In this document: one piece after another, positions 8,606 to 16,655 of the stretch
Layout: the number at the start of each line of letters is the position of its first letter
Position numbering within the stretch: position 1 is the first letter of the stretch
Assembly (NCBI RefSeq): GCF_000426585.1
Contig: NZ_AUFQ01000002.1
Span: forward strand, 266,357-330,356
Direction of reading: 5' to 3'
DNA from: Segatella baroniae DSM 16972 = JCM 13447
GTDB lineage: Bacteria; Bacteroidota; Bacteroidia; Bacteroidales; Bacteroidaceae
DNA: 64,000 nucleotides
The notes under the pieces: model-generated
What the model was told of the DNA's origin: nothing
Seen by the model: only the letters and a program-made list of their open reading frames with translations
Database searches by the model: none
Program-made: the position numbers and the translations under genes

Positions 8606-11600
8606 TTAGAAAGTGATACTTGCACCCACTGATATGGTGCGATAATAGGGATAACCCCACGAAATGCCGTTGCTCAGCGCGTTGGCAGTGCTCGAAGCCG
8701 CCGACCCTTCGGGGTCGTAGCCTTTCGGCAGGTGGCTGAATGTGGCCAGGTTCTCTATGCTGACATACATCTTCGCGTCCTGAACGAACGTCTTCTTCAT
8801 CCATGTCTTGGGGAAAGTGTAAGAGAGTGTCACATTCTTGATGCGCAGATAGGCGGCGTTCTGCAGGTACTTGTCGCTCACCCGGGTGTTGGAGCCTACG
8901 TTGTTGCCCTGTCCGTAGATGCGGAAGAGCTTGCTGTTGGGGTTCACGGGCACCATGTAGTCGCTGCTTTCAGGGTCGTAGCTCTTGGCGGTCCAGTAGT
9001 CCGTCTGGTTGTAGTAGAGCGGTTGGAACACGGCGTCGCCCGCGCCCACGCCGGCAAAGGGGAAGAGTGCTGAGCCGCCGAGCCAATAGTCGCGCTTGCC
9101 GACGCCTTGGAGCAGCACGTCGAGGCTGAATCCCTTGTAGGAGGCGCCCAGGCTGGCACCGAACTGATAGCGGGCCGCGTCGTTGCCGATGACCTTTCGG
9201 TCGCCGGGGTTGTTGACGGTGTTTTCACCCGAGTTGATGATGCCGTCCTGTTTCAAGTCCTTGAACTTCATGTCGCCCGGCTGCGGGTTGAAGCCGTTGA
9301 TCTTGGCGACGCCTTCCTTCAGCGTCCATGTGTGGTGCTTGGCCGCTTCGGCGTCGAAGTCGTCGAGCGAGTAGTAGCCGTCGGACACGTAGCCCCAGAT
9401 TTCGCCAATCTTCCTGCCCACGTAGTAGTCGTTGAGCAGTCCCGACTCGTTGTTGTATTTGGTGATTTCGGCCTGGCTGTCGTAGATGTTGAAGCCCAGG
9501 CGATAGCTGAAGTCGCCAATCTTGTCGCGCCATGCGAGGCTCAGTTCCCAGCCCTTGTTCTTCATGTCGGCCACGTTCTGCAAGGGTGCGTCTGTTCCCA
9601 CTACGTCGGGAATCTCGATGCCTGCGGCCAACATGCCCGTCGTCTTGCGGTTGTACCAGTCGAAGGTGGCCGTCAGGCGGTTGTTGAAGGCGTACAGGTC
9701 AAAGCCCACGTTGAACGTCGTCACCTTCTCCCACGTGAAGTTGCTGCTCACCAGGCCGGGAGAAGTGATGTAGGTGGTCTTTCCGCCGCCGTCGAGCAGG
9801 TAGGTGCCGCTGCTGTTGACGCTCATCGTCGGGGTGAACTGATAGGGGCTGATACGCTGGTTGCCCACCGAGCCGTAGGACAGGCGCAGCTTGAAGTCGT
9901 CGAGCCAGCTGCGCGACCATTCCATGAAGGCCTCCTGACCCAGTCGCCAGCCCACGCTCACCGAGGGGAAGAAGCCGAACCGGTGGTCTTTGGGGAACTT
10001 CGAGGAACCGTCGTAGCGGCCGTTCAGCTCCAGGAGGTAGCGGTCGGCGAAGGCATAGTTCAACCGTGCGAATCCGCTGCGGATGGTATATTCGGAATAT
10101 CTGTCGACGATGGTCTTCTCACCGGTGCCTCCCGCGAAGGAAGGTACGCTCGGGACGGCCTGCGCCAGCACGTTGCCGTAGAAGTAGCGGTAGTAGGATT
10201 TCTCCTGGTTGAAGCCCACCATCGCCTTGAAGGCATGCTGTCCCCAGGTGTGTTCATAGTTGGAGAAGATGTTCAGGGCGTTGTATTTCGTCGTGGCGTC
10301 GGACATGCGGTAGTAGTCCTGGCCCTTTTCGGTGGAATACTTGGCGGCCAGCTGCACGTCGGCGAAGCGAAATCGGCTCGTGTAGAAGTTGTAGTGTTCG
10401 TCGGTGCGGTTGTAGGTGTACTCTCCCGTCACGGTCCATCCGGGCAGCGGCTTCAGTATGGAGCGCAGCAACACGCGTGGAACGGAGGTCTCGGTCTGCG
10501 CCACGGGGGCGTAGGTGAGCATGTTCAGCGGAGTCTGCGAGGGCAGGTCTTCCTCGATTCCGAGCACTTCGCCGGGGATTTTGCCCTCCGGATAGTAGTT
10601 GACGAGGCGCGTGGAGTAGAAGCCGTTCATGTTTCCGATGTTCTGCGGGCTCTGTCGGGTGGAGTTGGTGTAGATGAGCGTGGCCTCCTGGGTGAACCAT
10701 TTCAGCACGTCGGCCGAGATGAAGCCGCTCACGGTCTTGCGGCGGTACATGTCCTTGTCGGTCACCAGCGGTCCGTTCTCACGGCTCAGGCTTCCCGAAA
10801 GGCGATAGCGGATCTTGTCGCTGCCGCCCGACACGGTGAGGTTGTGGTTGTTGATGGATCCCGTCGACAGGATGTTCTTGGCCAGGTTCTTCTCCGACAG
10901 CCAGTAGACGCGCCCGTCGGTGTCTTTGAATATGCCGTCGCCGACGGTGTTGAGCGACGAGGGATCCTGCTGATACTGCGTCAGATAGTCGCGCCACTTG
11001 GCCACGTCGCCGTTGCCGGCCCAGTAGGAGTTGGAATATCCGGCCTCCAGATAGGCGTCCAGATACTGCTTCAGCGAAGCCTGCTCCAGGTTGTTGAGCG
11101 ACCGTTCCCAGCCCACGCTGAAATTGTAGTTGGCCGTGAAGCGCTCGTTGGACTTCGGATGCTTCAGTGTCACGAGCACCACGCCGCCTGCCGCACGTGC
11201 TCCGTAGATGGCCTGGCTGGCCGCGTCCTTCAATACCGTGACGCTTTCGATGTCTTCGGGGTTGAGCGTGCTGATGTCACCCTCGACGTTGTCGATGAGC
11301 ACGAGGGGCGAACCGCCGTTGATGGACAAGGTTCCGCGCACGTTCAGCGACTTGGCGAAGCCGGGGCCGGAGCCTCCGCCGATGGTCAGGCCTGGCATGG
11401 CGCCCTGCAGGGCGGCCGCGGCGTTCACGACGGGGCGGTCGCCCAGCACGTCGTCCATCTTCACCTGTGCCACCGAACCGGTCAGGTTGGCTTTCTTCTG
11501 CGTGCCGTAGCCCACGACCACCACCTCGTCGATGGACTCGACGTTGCTGCTGAGCGTGACGGTCATGCCCTGCTTGGCGCTGACGGTCTTGTCGGCAAAG

Positions 11601-12106
11601 CCGATGTAGGAGATGGTGAGCGTGCTGCCCACCGGCGCGTCGAGCGTGAAATGGCCGTCGAGGTCGGTGATCGTGCCGTTCTGGGTGCCTTGCTGCTTGA
11701 TGGTCGCGCCGATGACGGGCTCACCGTGCTCGTCAAGAACCTTGCCCGACACCTTCTTCGCGCCTGCTTGCTGGGGCGCGGGGTGGGCCGCCTGGCGGGT
11801 GATGACGATGGACTTGTCCGAAACGAGTTCGTAGCGGAGGTTGAAGTCGGGCAGCACCTGCGTGAGGATGGAGGCCACCGTCACGTTCTGGCGGTTGAGC
11901 GACACGCGGCGCGTAGTGCTCACGATGTCGGTCTGATAGGAGAAATGAAGATTGGTTTGCTTCTCAATCGCGCTGAAAAGCGATTGCAACGTAACGTTTT
12001 TGACGTTGATGCTCACTTTCTGAGTCTGCGCGTTCACGACGGAAGCGACGAGAAGACAGAAAAGAACTGTCAGAAAACGGCATGTAGACGAAAGGCTTCG
12101 TTTCAT
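8606..12106 (-). CDS. SusC/RagA TonB-linked outer-membrane transporter with N-terminal STN domain
   Basis: 1166 residues from the ATG at 12106 (MKRSLSSTCRF, signal peptide to about residue 27). The domains in order are: STN secretin/TonB short N-terminal domain (about 30-105); a carboxypeptidase-regulatory-like Ig fold starting VSGKVLDEHGEPVIGATI; the TonB box region IDEVVVVGYGTQKK; the plug with NPEDIESVTVLKDAASQAIYG; and a 22-strand barrel ending in VGASITF. It imports the oligosaccharide captured by the adjacent SusD. An STN domain normally signals to a FecR-type anti-sigma factor, but no FecR or ECF sigma gene lies next to this operon in the window. Upstream is about 1.4 kb of repeat-rich non-coding DNA. 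Confidence 0.95.
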   Translation of the reverse strand: MKRSLSSTCRFLTVLFCLLVASVVNAQTQKVSINVKNVTLQSLFSAIEKQTNLHFSYQTDIVSTTRRVSLNRQNVTVASILTQVLPDFNLRYELVSDKSIVITRQAAHPAPQQAGAKKVSGKVLDEHGEPVIGATIKQQGTQNGTITDLDGHFTLDAPVGSTLTISYIGFADKTVSAKQGMTVTLSSNVESIDEVVVVGYGTQKKANLTGSVAQVKMDDVLGDRPVVNAAAALQGAMPGLTIGGGSGPGFAKSLNVRGTLSINGGSPLVLIDNVEGDISTLNPEDIESVTVLKDAASQAIYGARAAGGVVLVTLKHPKSNERFTANYNFSVGWERSLNNLEQASLKQYLDAYLEAGYSNSYWAGNGDVAKWRDYLTQYQQDPSSLNTVGDGIFKDTDGRVYWLSEKNLAKNILSTGSINNHNLTVSGGSDKIRYRLSGSLSRENGPLVTDKDMYRRKTVSGFISADVLKWFTQEATLIYTNSTRQSPQNIGNMNGFYSTRLVNYYPEGKIPGEVLGIEEDLPSQTPLNMLTYAPVAQTETSVPRVLLRSILKPLPGWTVTGEYTYNRTDEHYNFYTSRFRFADVQLAAKYSTEKGQDYYRMSDATTKYNALNIFSNYEHTWGQHAFKAMVGFNQEKSYYRYFYGNVLAQAVPSVPSFAGGTGEKTIVDRYSEYTIRSGFARLNYAFADRYLLELNGRYDGSSKFPKDHRFGFFPSVSVGWRLGQEAFMEWSRSWLDDFKLRLSYGSVGNQRISPYQFTPTMSVNSSGTYLLDGGGKTTYITSPGLVSSNFTWEKVTTFNVGFDLYAFNNRLTATFDWYNRKTTGMLAAGIEIPDVVGTDAPLQNVADMKNKGWELSLAWRDKIGDFSYRLGFNIYDSQAEITKYNNESGLLNDYYVGRKIGEIWGYVSDGYYSLDDFDAEAAKHHTWTLKEGVAKINGFNPQPGDMKFKDLKQDGIINSGENTVNNPGDRKVIGNDAARYQFGASLGASYKGFSLDVLLQGVGKRDYWLGGSALFPFAGVGAGDAVFQPLYYNQTDYWTAKSYDPESSDYMVPVNPNSKLFRIYGQGNNVGSNTRVSDKYLQNAAYLRIKNVTLSYTFPKTWMKKTFVQDAKMYVSIENLATFSHLPKGYDPEGSAASSTANALSNGISWGYPYYRTISVGASITF

Positions 12107-12140
12107 GTAAAGATAGGTTTTAGTTAATAATATAAGGTAG

Positions 12141-12156
12141 GAATGAACGCTCATTC
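12141..12156. promoter_or_regulatory. Short inverted repeat upstream of susC (possible operator)
   Basis: GAATGA, ACGC, TCATTC: perfect 6-bp arms 35-50 bp upstream of the SusC start. No clear TTTG/TAnnTTTG promoter is visible nearby. Calling it an operator is speculative. Confidence 0.3.
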
Positions 12157-12305
12157 TGCAAGTAAGACCGAGCGACGTTCGAAAAGTACCATGCTTTTTT
12201 TATGTTCCACAGCATGTACCGATGGCCTTCGACCGTCCTTCCGGCCATCTTTCGGCCCACATGCGCGGGCTTTTCGTTTCCCCGTCTCTTGTCGCGTGCC
12301 TTGCC

Positions 12306-12437
12306 GAAGCTGCCCTTCGGCGTTGCCAAAGCACAGCTTTCAGCGGCTGAAAGCAGTGCTTTGGGAATGTGAAAGCAGCCCTTTGAGAATGTGGAAGCGG
12401 CCCTTTGAGGAGGTCAAAGGCCTGCTTTTGTATTTAA
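12306..12437 (-). repeat. 22-bp degenerate tandem array (6 units)
   Basis: Six contiguous units of exactly 22 bp, for example aaagcagtgctttgggaatg+tg followed by aaagcagccctttgagaatg+tg. On the minus strand each unit reads AAAG-N5-CTTT plus about 9 variable bases. The array lies upstream of the SusC operon. The same unit length and core occur at 26.47, 35.25 and 59.48 kb. Confidence 0.75.
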
Positions 12438-12469
12438 GACATAGCCACATGTTCCGCCAACGACTTTAA

Positions 12470-12540
12470 GACATAAGGACATAAGGACATAAGGACATGT
12501 TTCCTTGTTTTGGTTTTAAAGACATAAGGACATAAAGACA
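12470..12540. repeat. ACATAAGG octamer tandem repeats
   Basis: ACATAAGG occurs three times in a row at about 12473-12497 and recurs after a short break as acataaggacataaagacat. It is a microsatellite-like stretch in a non-coding gap. The short frames through it look like artefacts of the repeat. Confidence 0.6.
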
Positions 12541-12746
12541 TGTTTTTTCGAGCAGCAAGGACAAAGACATAAGGGCCGCAAGCGGCCAAGAAAGACATGG
12601 GAGTTTCTCTTCTGCCCCCTCGAAGAATTATCAATATAAGACGAAGGAAGCCAACAGCAGTACAATCACAACTGAAAGACCTACCCCGACCCTCCCAAAG
12701 GGAGGGAGAACTGACAAATGAATAAGGATGGAAGCCAACAACACAA
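12541..12746 (+). repeat. About 200-bp dispersed repeat, copy 1 (inverted partner at 45.1-45.3 kb)
   Basis: From TTCGAGCAGCAAGGACAAAG through a GGGAGTTTCTCTTCT block and a GGAAGCCAACAGCAGTACAA block to the CCCTCCCAAAGGGAGGG palindrome and GGAAGCCAACAACACA. The reverse complement of 45117-45314 matches it with only scattered differences, roughly 90% by eye. It has no plausible protein product. It overlaps the left arm of the 12.7-13.6 kb element. Confidence 0.8.
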
Positions 12747-13586
12747 TCACAATGAGCGTGTAAAGTAAACTGTGTCAGGTCGGTGCATAGGAGATAGCCA
12801 TGGTGCAGGCGGTTGCATGCGCACTGCACCATGATTATGTCCCTATTCGCCGATTGGATATAAAGAATACACCATGGCTATGTCCCCATGAACCGATTGG
12901 GTGTCAACAAATGCCTGTCGCAGGCAGCGCAGGCAGTGAAGCCGGAGGCTTCATCGCTCGATAACCCCTGGTCATCTCTGCGAAGCGGAGTGACCAGGGG
13001 ATAGAAGACCAAGCGGAAATCGACCCTGGAAGGGTCGCCCAGAGATAGTCGTGATGATGGTGGGCGACCCCTCCAGGGTCGACGGATGGGTGGCGGGCAC
13101 ACCTCCCCCGGTCATCCAGCGGCATGACCGGGGGTTACGGAGAGGTGAAGCCGCCGGCTTCAACCCCGCAGGAAAGCCTCGGGGTCAGTCATGTGAGCCT
13201 ACTCGCCAGCCATCAAGGGGCAGCCGGTGGCAACCATGGCTAACATATCGCCCTTGTGCTTATGCCTCCGCATGCTTCAAAAGTCAATTGGCAATTCCGA
13301 CGGCTCACCCGTTATATCCAAAAACATCCACCACAAACGTAAAAAAGACCAAGACCTTCGACCTAGCTTTCTCTGTCACTGGCCAGACAGGGTAGCTCAC
13401 TGCGCTCGCAACCCTGTCCTATAAAAGGACCAACCGCCAAGGCGGTAGTGCGCAGTGCACCATGGCTATGTCCCTATGCACCGACCTGACACAGTTTGCT
13501 TTACACGCTCGTTGTGATTGTGTTGTTGGCTTCCATCATCATTCATTCGTCAGCTCTCCCTCCTTTGGGAGGGTCGGGGTAGGTCT
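12677..13586. mobile_element. Non-coding element with long inverted terminal arms, copy 1
   Basis: The left arm (about 12677-12791) and the reverse complement of the right arm (about 13472-13586) match over about 110 bp. Both run from CTACCCCGACCCTCCC through GGAAGCCAACAACACAATCA to GTGTAAAGYAAACTGTGTC and GGTCGGTGCATAGG. The interior holds several GC-rich palindromes, including CCCCTGGTCA...TGACCAGGGG, CCCCCGGTCAT...ATGACCGGGG, and a longer pair around TCGACCCTGGAGGGGTCGCC. It shares blocks, in inverted orientation, with the element at 44.2-44.8 kb. No credible gene lies inside; it looks like a MITE-like or structured-RNA element. The right arm overlaps the 3' end of ispG. Confidence 0.75.
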
Positions 13587-15461
13587 TTCTTCCCCTTCCC
13601 TGATCAGCGCCAGCAGGTGCTCGACGGCCACCTCCTGCTGTATGTTCTTCTCTACACACACCTGTCCGCGGTAGAGGCTGACCCTGTTGACGCCCGCGCC
13701 CACGTAGCCGTAGTCGGCGTCGGCCATCTCGCCGGGGCCGTTCACGATGCAACCCATGATTCCGATCTTCAGCCCTTTCATGTCCTTGGTGGCCTCGCGA
13801 ATCCTGGCGATGGTCTCCCGAAGGTCGTAGAGGGTGCGTCCGCAGCCCGGACAGGAGATGTATTCGGTCTTACTGACGCGCAGCCGGGCGGCCTGCAGAA
13901 TGCCGAAGGCCGTGTCGACGACGGTCTCCTGCGGGATGTCGCCGTCGTTCAGCAGCCACAATCCGTCGGTGAGTCCGTCGATCATCAAGGCCCCCATGTC
14001 GGCGGCGGCTTCGAGTTGGAAGTCGCTCTTCTCCGCTTTGGCGTGGCGATACATCTGCGCGAAGACCACGGGATTGAAGAGTCCGGCGTTCATCAGCTCG
14101 TGAACCAGCGCGCGCTGGTCGCCCAACCGGTTCTGGTGGTTGCTGACACAAACCACCACCACCTCGGGATGGAGACGCAGACAGGCCTGGTATTCCTCGA
14201 CAGGCGCGCCGAACTTGAGCACCAGAAACTTCACTTCGGCCTTGGCCATGCCGATGAACGGGATGGCGTTGGTGGGGAAGACGGGGGCCAGCCGACCCTC
14301 GGCCACCAGCGGCGACCCGGCCTTTTGCAAGGCGATGTACTTGTCGTAATCCACCAGATACTTCTGTGCGGTTTCCAACTTCTCGGGCAACCGGCCGCCC
14401 ACATACAGGTAGTCGGCCGACTGTCGGTCTGCGCCGACGACGGTGGCACCCTGCTCCTGCGACAGCGAAGCGATGACCACAGGCACGTTGCTGCCGCCAA
14501 TGCCGGCCACGGCACGCGTCTTGCGCCGTTGCGGATGCAGCCAGTCGAAGTCCTTCGAGGCCGTTGCGGGAACCACCAGATGGCCTGCGTGGGCGCCGAT
14601 GTAGTCCACCAGGTGGCGTGCCACGGGTATCTCGGCCGCCGGCTCTTCGCTCAGGCTCACCCGAACCGTGTCGCCAATGCCGTCGGCGAGCAGCGCGCCA
14701 ATGCCCACGGCACTCTTGATGCGGCCGTCTTCGCCCTCGCCCGCCTCCGTCACGCCCAGGTGGAGCGGATAGTGCATGTCCTCCCGGTCCATCGCGGCCG
14801 TCAACATGCGCACCGACTGCACCATGACCACCGTGTTGGAAGCCTTCACCGAGATGACCACATCGTTGAAATCCTCCCGCTTGCAGATGCGGAGAAACTC
14901 CATGCAGCTCTCCACTATGCCCGCCGGCGTGTCGCCGTAGCGGTTGCGGATGCGGTCGGAGAGCGACCCGTGGTTCACGCCGATGCGCACGGCCGTGTGG
15001 TTTTCCTTGCATATCCGCAGGAAGGGGACGAAGCGGTCTTCTATCTTCTTCAGTTCCTGCGCGTACTCCTCGTCCGTATATTCCTGCTTGATGAAGCGGC
15101 GGGCGGGGTCTACATAGTTGCCTGGATTGACACGAACCTTCTCCGCGAAGCGTGCGGCCACGTCGGCCACGTTGGGGTTGAAGTGGACGTCGGCCACCAA
15201 AGGCGTGTCATATCCGTCGGCCCTGAGCCGCGCGTTGATGTGCTCCAGGTTCTCCGCCTCCCTGGTTCCTTGTGTCGTCAGCCGCACGAGTTCGCCGCCG
15301 GCCTTGATGATTTCCTCGGCCTGCGCCACGCAGGCGTCGGTGTCGTTGGTGTTGGTGGTGGTCATGCTCTGCACCCGGATGGGATTGTCGGCACCCATAT
15401 CAATGGCACCGACATGCACGACCGTCGTGGCGCGACGCTGGAAATTGAACAGATCCGTCAT
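13539..15461 (-). CDS. ispG: 4-hydroxy-3-methylbut-2-enyl diphosphate synthase, long Bacteroidetes form
   Basis: 640 residues. It makes HMBPP from MEcPP in the MEP isoprenoid pathway using a 4Fe-4S cluster. The N-terminal TIM barrel begins FQRRATTVVHVGAIDMGADN and includes SMTTTNTNDTDACV and DVHFNPNVA. The central inserted domain is the one found in plant and Bacteroidetes enzymes. The C-terminal reductase domain has the cluster cysteines in ISCPGCGRTLYDL and GCIVNGPGEMADADYGYVGAG. The natural end appears to be near HLLALI; the last 18 residues (REGEERPTPTLPKEGELTNE from its third residue on) are encoded largely by the right arm of a repeat element, which also supplies the stop codon. It starts 3 bp after purE, so the two are co-transcribed. 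Confidence 0.95.
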   Translation of the reverse strand: MTDLFNFQRRATTVVHVGAIDMGADNPIRVQSMTTTNTNDTDACVAQAEEIIKAGGELVRLTTQGTREAENLEHINARLRADGYDTPLVADVHFNPNVADVAARFAEKVRVNPGNYVDPARRFIKQEYTDEEYAQELKKIEDRFVPFLRICKENHTAVRIGVNHGSLSDRIRNRYGDTPAGIVESCMEFLRICKREDFNDVVISVKASNTVVMVQSVRMLTAAMDREDMHYPLHLGVTEAGEGEDGRIKSAVGIGALLADGIGDTVRVSLSEEPAAEIPVARHLVDYIGAHAGHLVVPATASKDFDWLHPQRRKTRAVAGIGGSNVPVVIASLSQEQGATVVGADRQSADYLYVGGRLPEKLETAQKYLVDYDKYIALQKAGSPLVAEGRLAPVFPTNAIPFIGMAKAEVKFLVLKFGAPVEEYQACLRLHPEVVVVCVSNHQNRLGDQRALVHELMNAGLFNPVVFAQMYRHAKAEKSDFQLEAAADMGALMIDGLTDGLWLLNDGDIPQETVVDTAFGILQAARLRVSKTEYISCPGCGRTLYDLRETIARIREATKDMKGLKIGIMGCIVNGPGEMADADYGYVGAGVNRVSLYRGQVCVEKNIQQEVAVEHLLALIREGEERPTPTLPKEGELTNE

Positions 15462-15464
15462 GCT

Positions 15465-15968
15465 TTACACCTTATACTTATAGTTGATTTGGGCCAGTTC
15501 CTTGTTTGCCTTCTCTATCTTCGCGCCCAGTCCGGCCTTCCAGGCGTCCACTTTGGCCGCCACGTCGTCGTCGGTCAAGGCGATCATCTGGGCCGCGAGG
15601 ATGGCCGCGTTCTGTGCTCCGTTGACGCCGACGGTGGCCACCGGTATGCCGGGAGGCATTTGGATGATGGACAACATGGCGTCGAGACCGTCGAGCATGC
15701 CCTTGATGGGTACGCCGATGACGGGCAACGGCGTCGAGGCGGCTATCACGCCGGGCAGCGCGGCAGCCATTCCGGCCGCTGCAATGATGACTTTCACGCC
15801 GCGGGCCTTGGCTCCCTTGGCGAAAGCCTCCACCGCGTCGGGCGTGCGATGGGCCGAAAGGGCGTTCACTTCGAAAGGAATTTCGTTGTCGTCGAGCCAC
15901 TTGCAGGCCTTTTCCATGACGGGCAGGTCACTCGTACTGCCCATGATAATACTTACTAATGGTTTCAT
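15465..15968 (-). CDS. purE: N5-carboxyaminoimidazole ribonucleotide mutase
   Basis: 167 residues, class I PurE. It converts N5-CAIR to CAIR in purine synthesis. The N-terminal VSIIMGSTSDLPVMEKA and the SAHRTPDAV motif (catalytic His) are diagnostic. AAAGMAAALPGVIAA and GVPIKG follow as expected. It lies between the PAP2-like gene (18 bp upstream) and ispG (3 bp downstream) in a minus-strand operon. No purK is visible in the window. Confidence 0.96.
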   Translation of the reverse strand: MKPLVSIIMGSTSDLPVMEKACKWLDDNEIPFEVNALSAHRTPDAVEAFAKGAKARGVKVIIAAAGMAAALPGVIAASTPLPVIGVPIKGMLDGLDAMLSIIQMPPGIPVATVGVNGAQNAAILAAQMIALTDDDVAAKVDAWKAGLGAKIEKANKELAQINYKYKV

Positions 15969-15986
15969 ATCGGTTGTGTTTGTTGT

Positions 15987-16604
15987 TTACAAGAGTATCG
16001 TGAAGAACGCCACGGCCATTCCCATGCCGAAGCCTACCACCACCTGGGGCAGCGAATGCTGCCGCAGAATCATGCGGCTGGTGCCCACGGCGCCCGCAAG
16101 CACCATCACCAGGCAGAACCACCACATGGGATTGAAGGCGAATATCATCGAGAAAGCCATCAAGGCGCCGGCCACACCGCCGATGGCTGCCGTGTGCGTC
16201 GACACCTTCCACCAGATGTTGATGAAGGCGCAGGCCACCTGGATGAGCAGCGCCGCCACGAGAATGCTGCCCATGAAGTGGGGCATGTGGAAGGTTTTCA
16301 TGAGATAGACGCACAGGAAGTAGCACAGAATGGAGATGACGTAGGGCACCATGCGCCGCTCGCGCAGGCCCAGTTCGATGAGCGACCAGCCCTGCGAATT
16401 GCGGTAGAAGCGGATGAGCAGGGTGGGGAGCAGCGACGTGAACACGTAGACCAGCGCCAGAACGGTGAACTTGTAGGACATGGGAAGCATGCTCAGATAA
16501 CTGAAGACGAACAGCGCCACGAGGCCCACCATGGGTAGATAGAACGGATTGAATACCATGCTGACGGCTCTGGCCGCCACGATGATGTCTTTTTCTTTGA
16601 TCAC
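15987..16604 (-). CDS. PAP2-like integral membrane protein
   Basis: 205 residues with about five or six membrane segments. The C-terminal half carries PAP2/phosphatidate phosphatase-type motifs: WWKVSTHTAAIGG (Ser and His of motif 2) and SRMILRQHSLPQVVVGFG (Arg and His of motif 3). The Lys-Arg-Pro motif 1 is not clear; GLRERRMVP is the nearest match. A role in lipid phosphate or undecaprenyl-phosphate recycling is plausible but unproven. It lies between rpoN and purE in the same operon. Confidence 0.72.
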   Translation of the reverse strand: MIKEKDIIVAARAVSMVFNPFYLPMVGLVALFVFSYLSMLPMSYKFTVLALVYVFTSLLPTLLIRFYRNSQGWSLIELGLRERRMVPYVISILCYFLCVYLMKTFHMPHFMGSILVAALLIQVACAFINIWWKVSTHTAAIGGVAGALMAFSMIFAFNPMWWFCLVMVLAGAVGTSRMILRQHSLPQVVVGFGMGMAVAFFTILL

Positions 16605-16655
16605 TTTGCGATTGATTATGTTCTTTTTCCTTTCTTTGGAATTGTTTCCCGTCCG

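Noticed and set aside
9107..12127. Long plus-strand open frame of about 1000 codons
   Set aside because: It is the antisense of the SusC gene; high GC at third positions keeps it open, and it has no family motifs.
12434..12832. 132-codon minus-strand frame with CPYV repeats
   Set aside because: It translates the ACATAAGG microsatellite and the 200-bp repeat; no start context or homology.
13518..15959. Long plus-strand open frame of about 800 codons
   Set aside because: Antisense shadow of ispG and purE.
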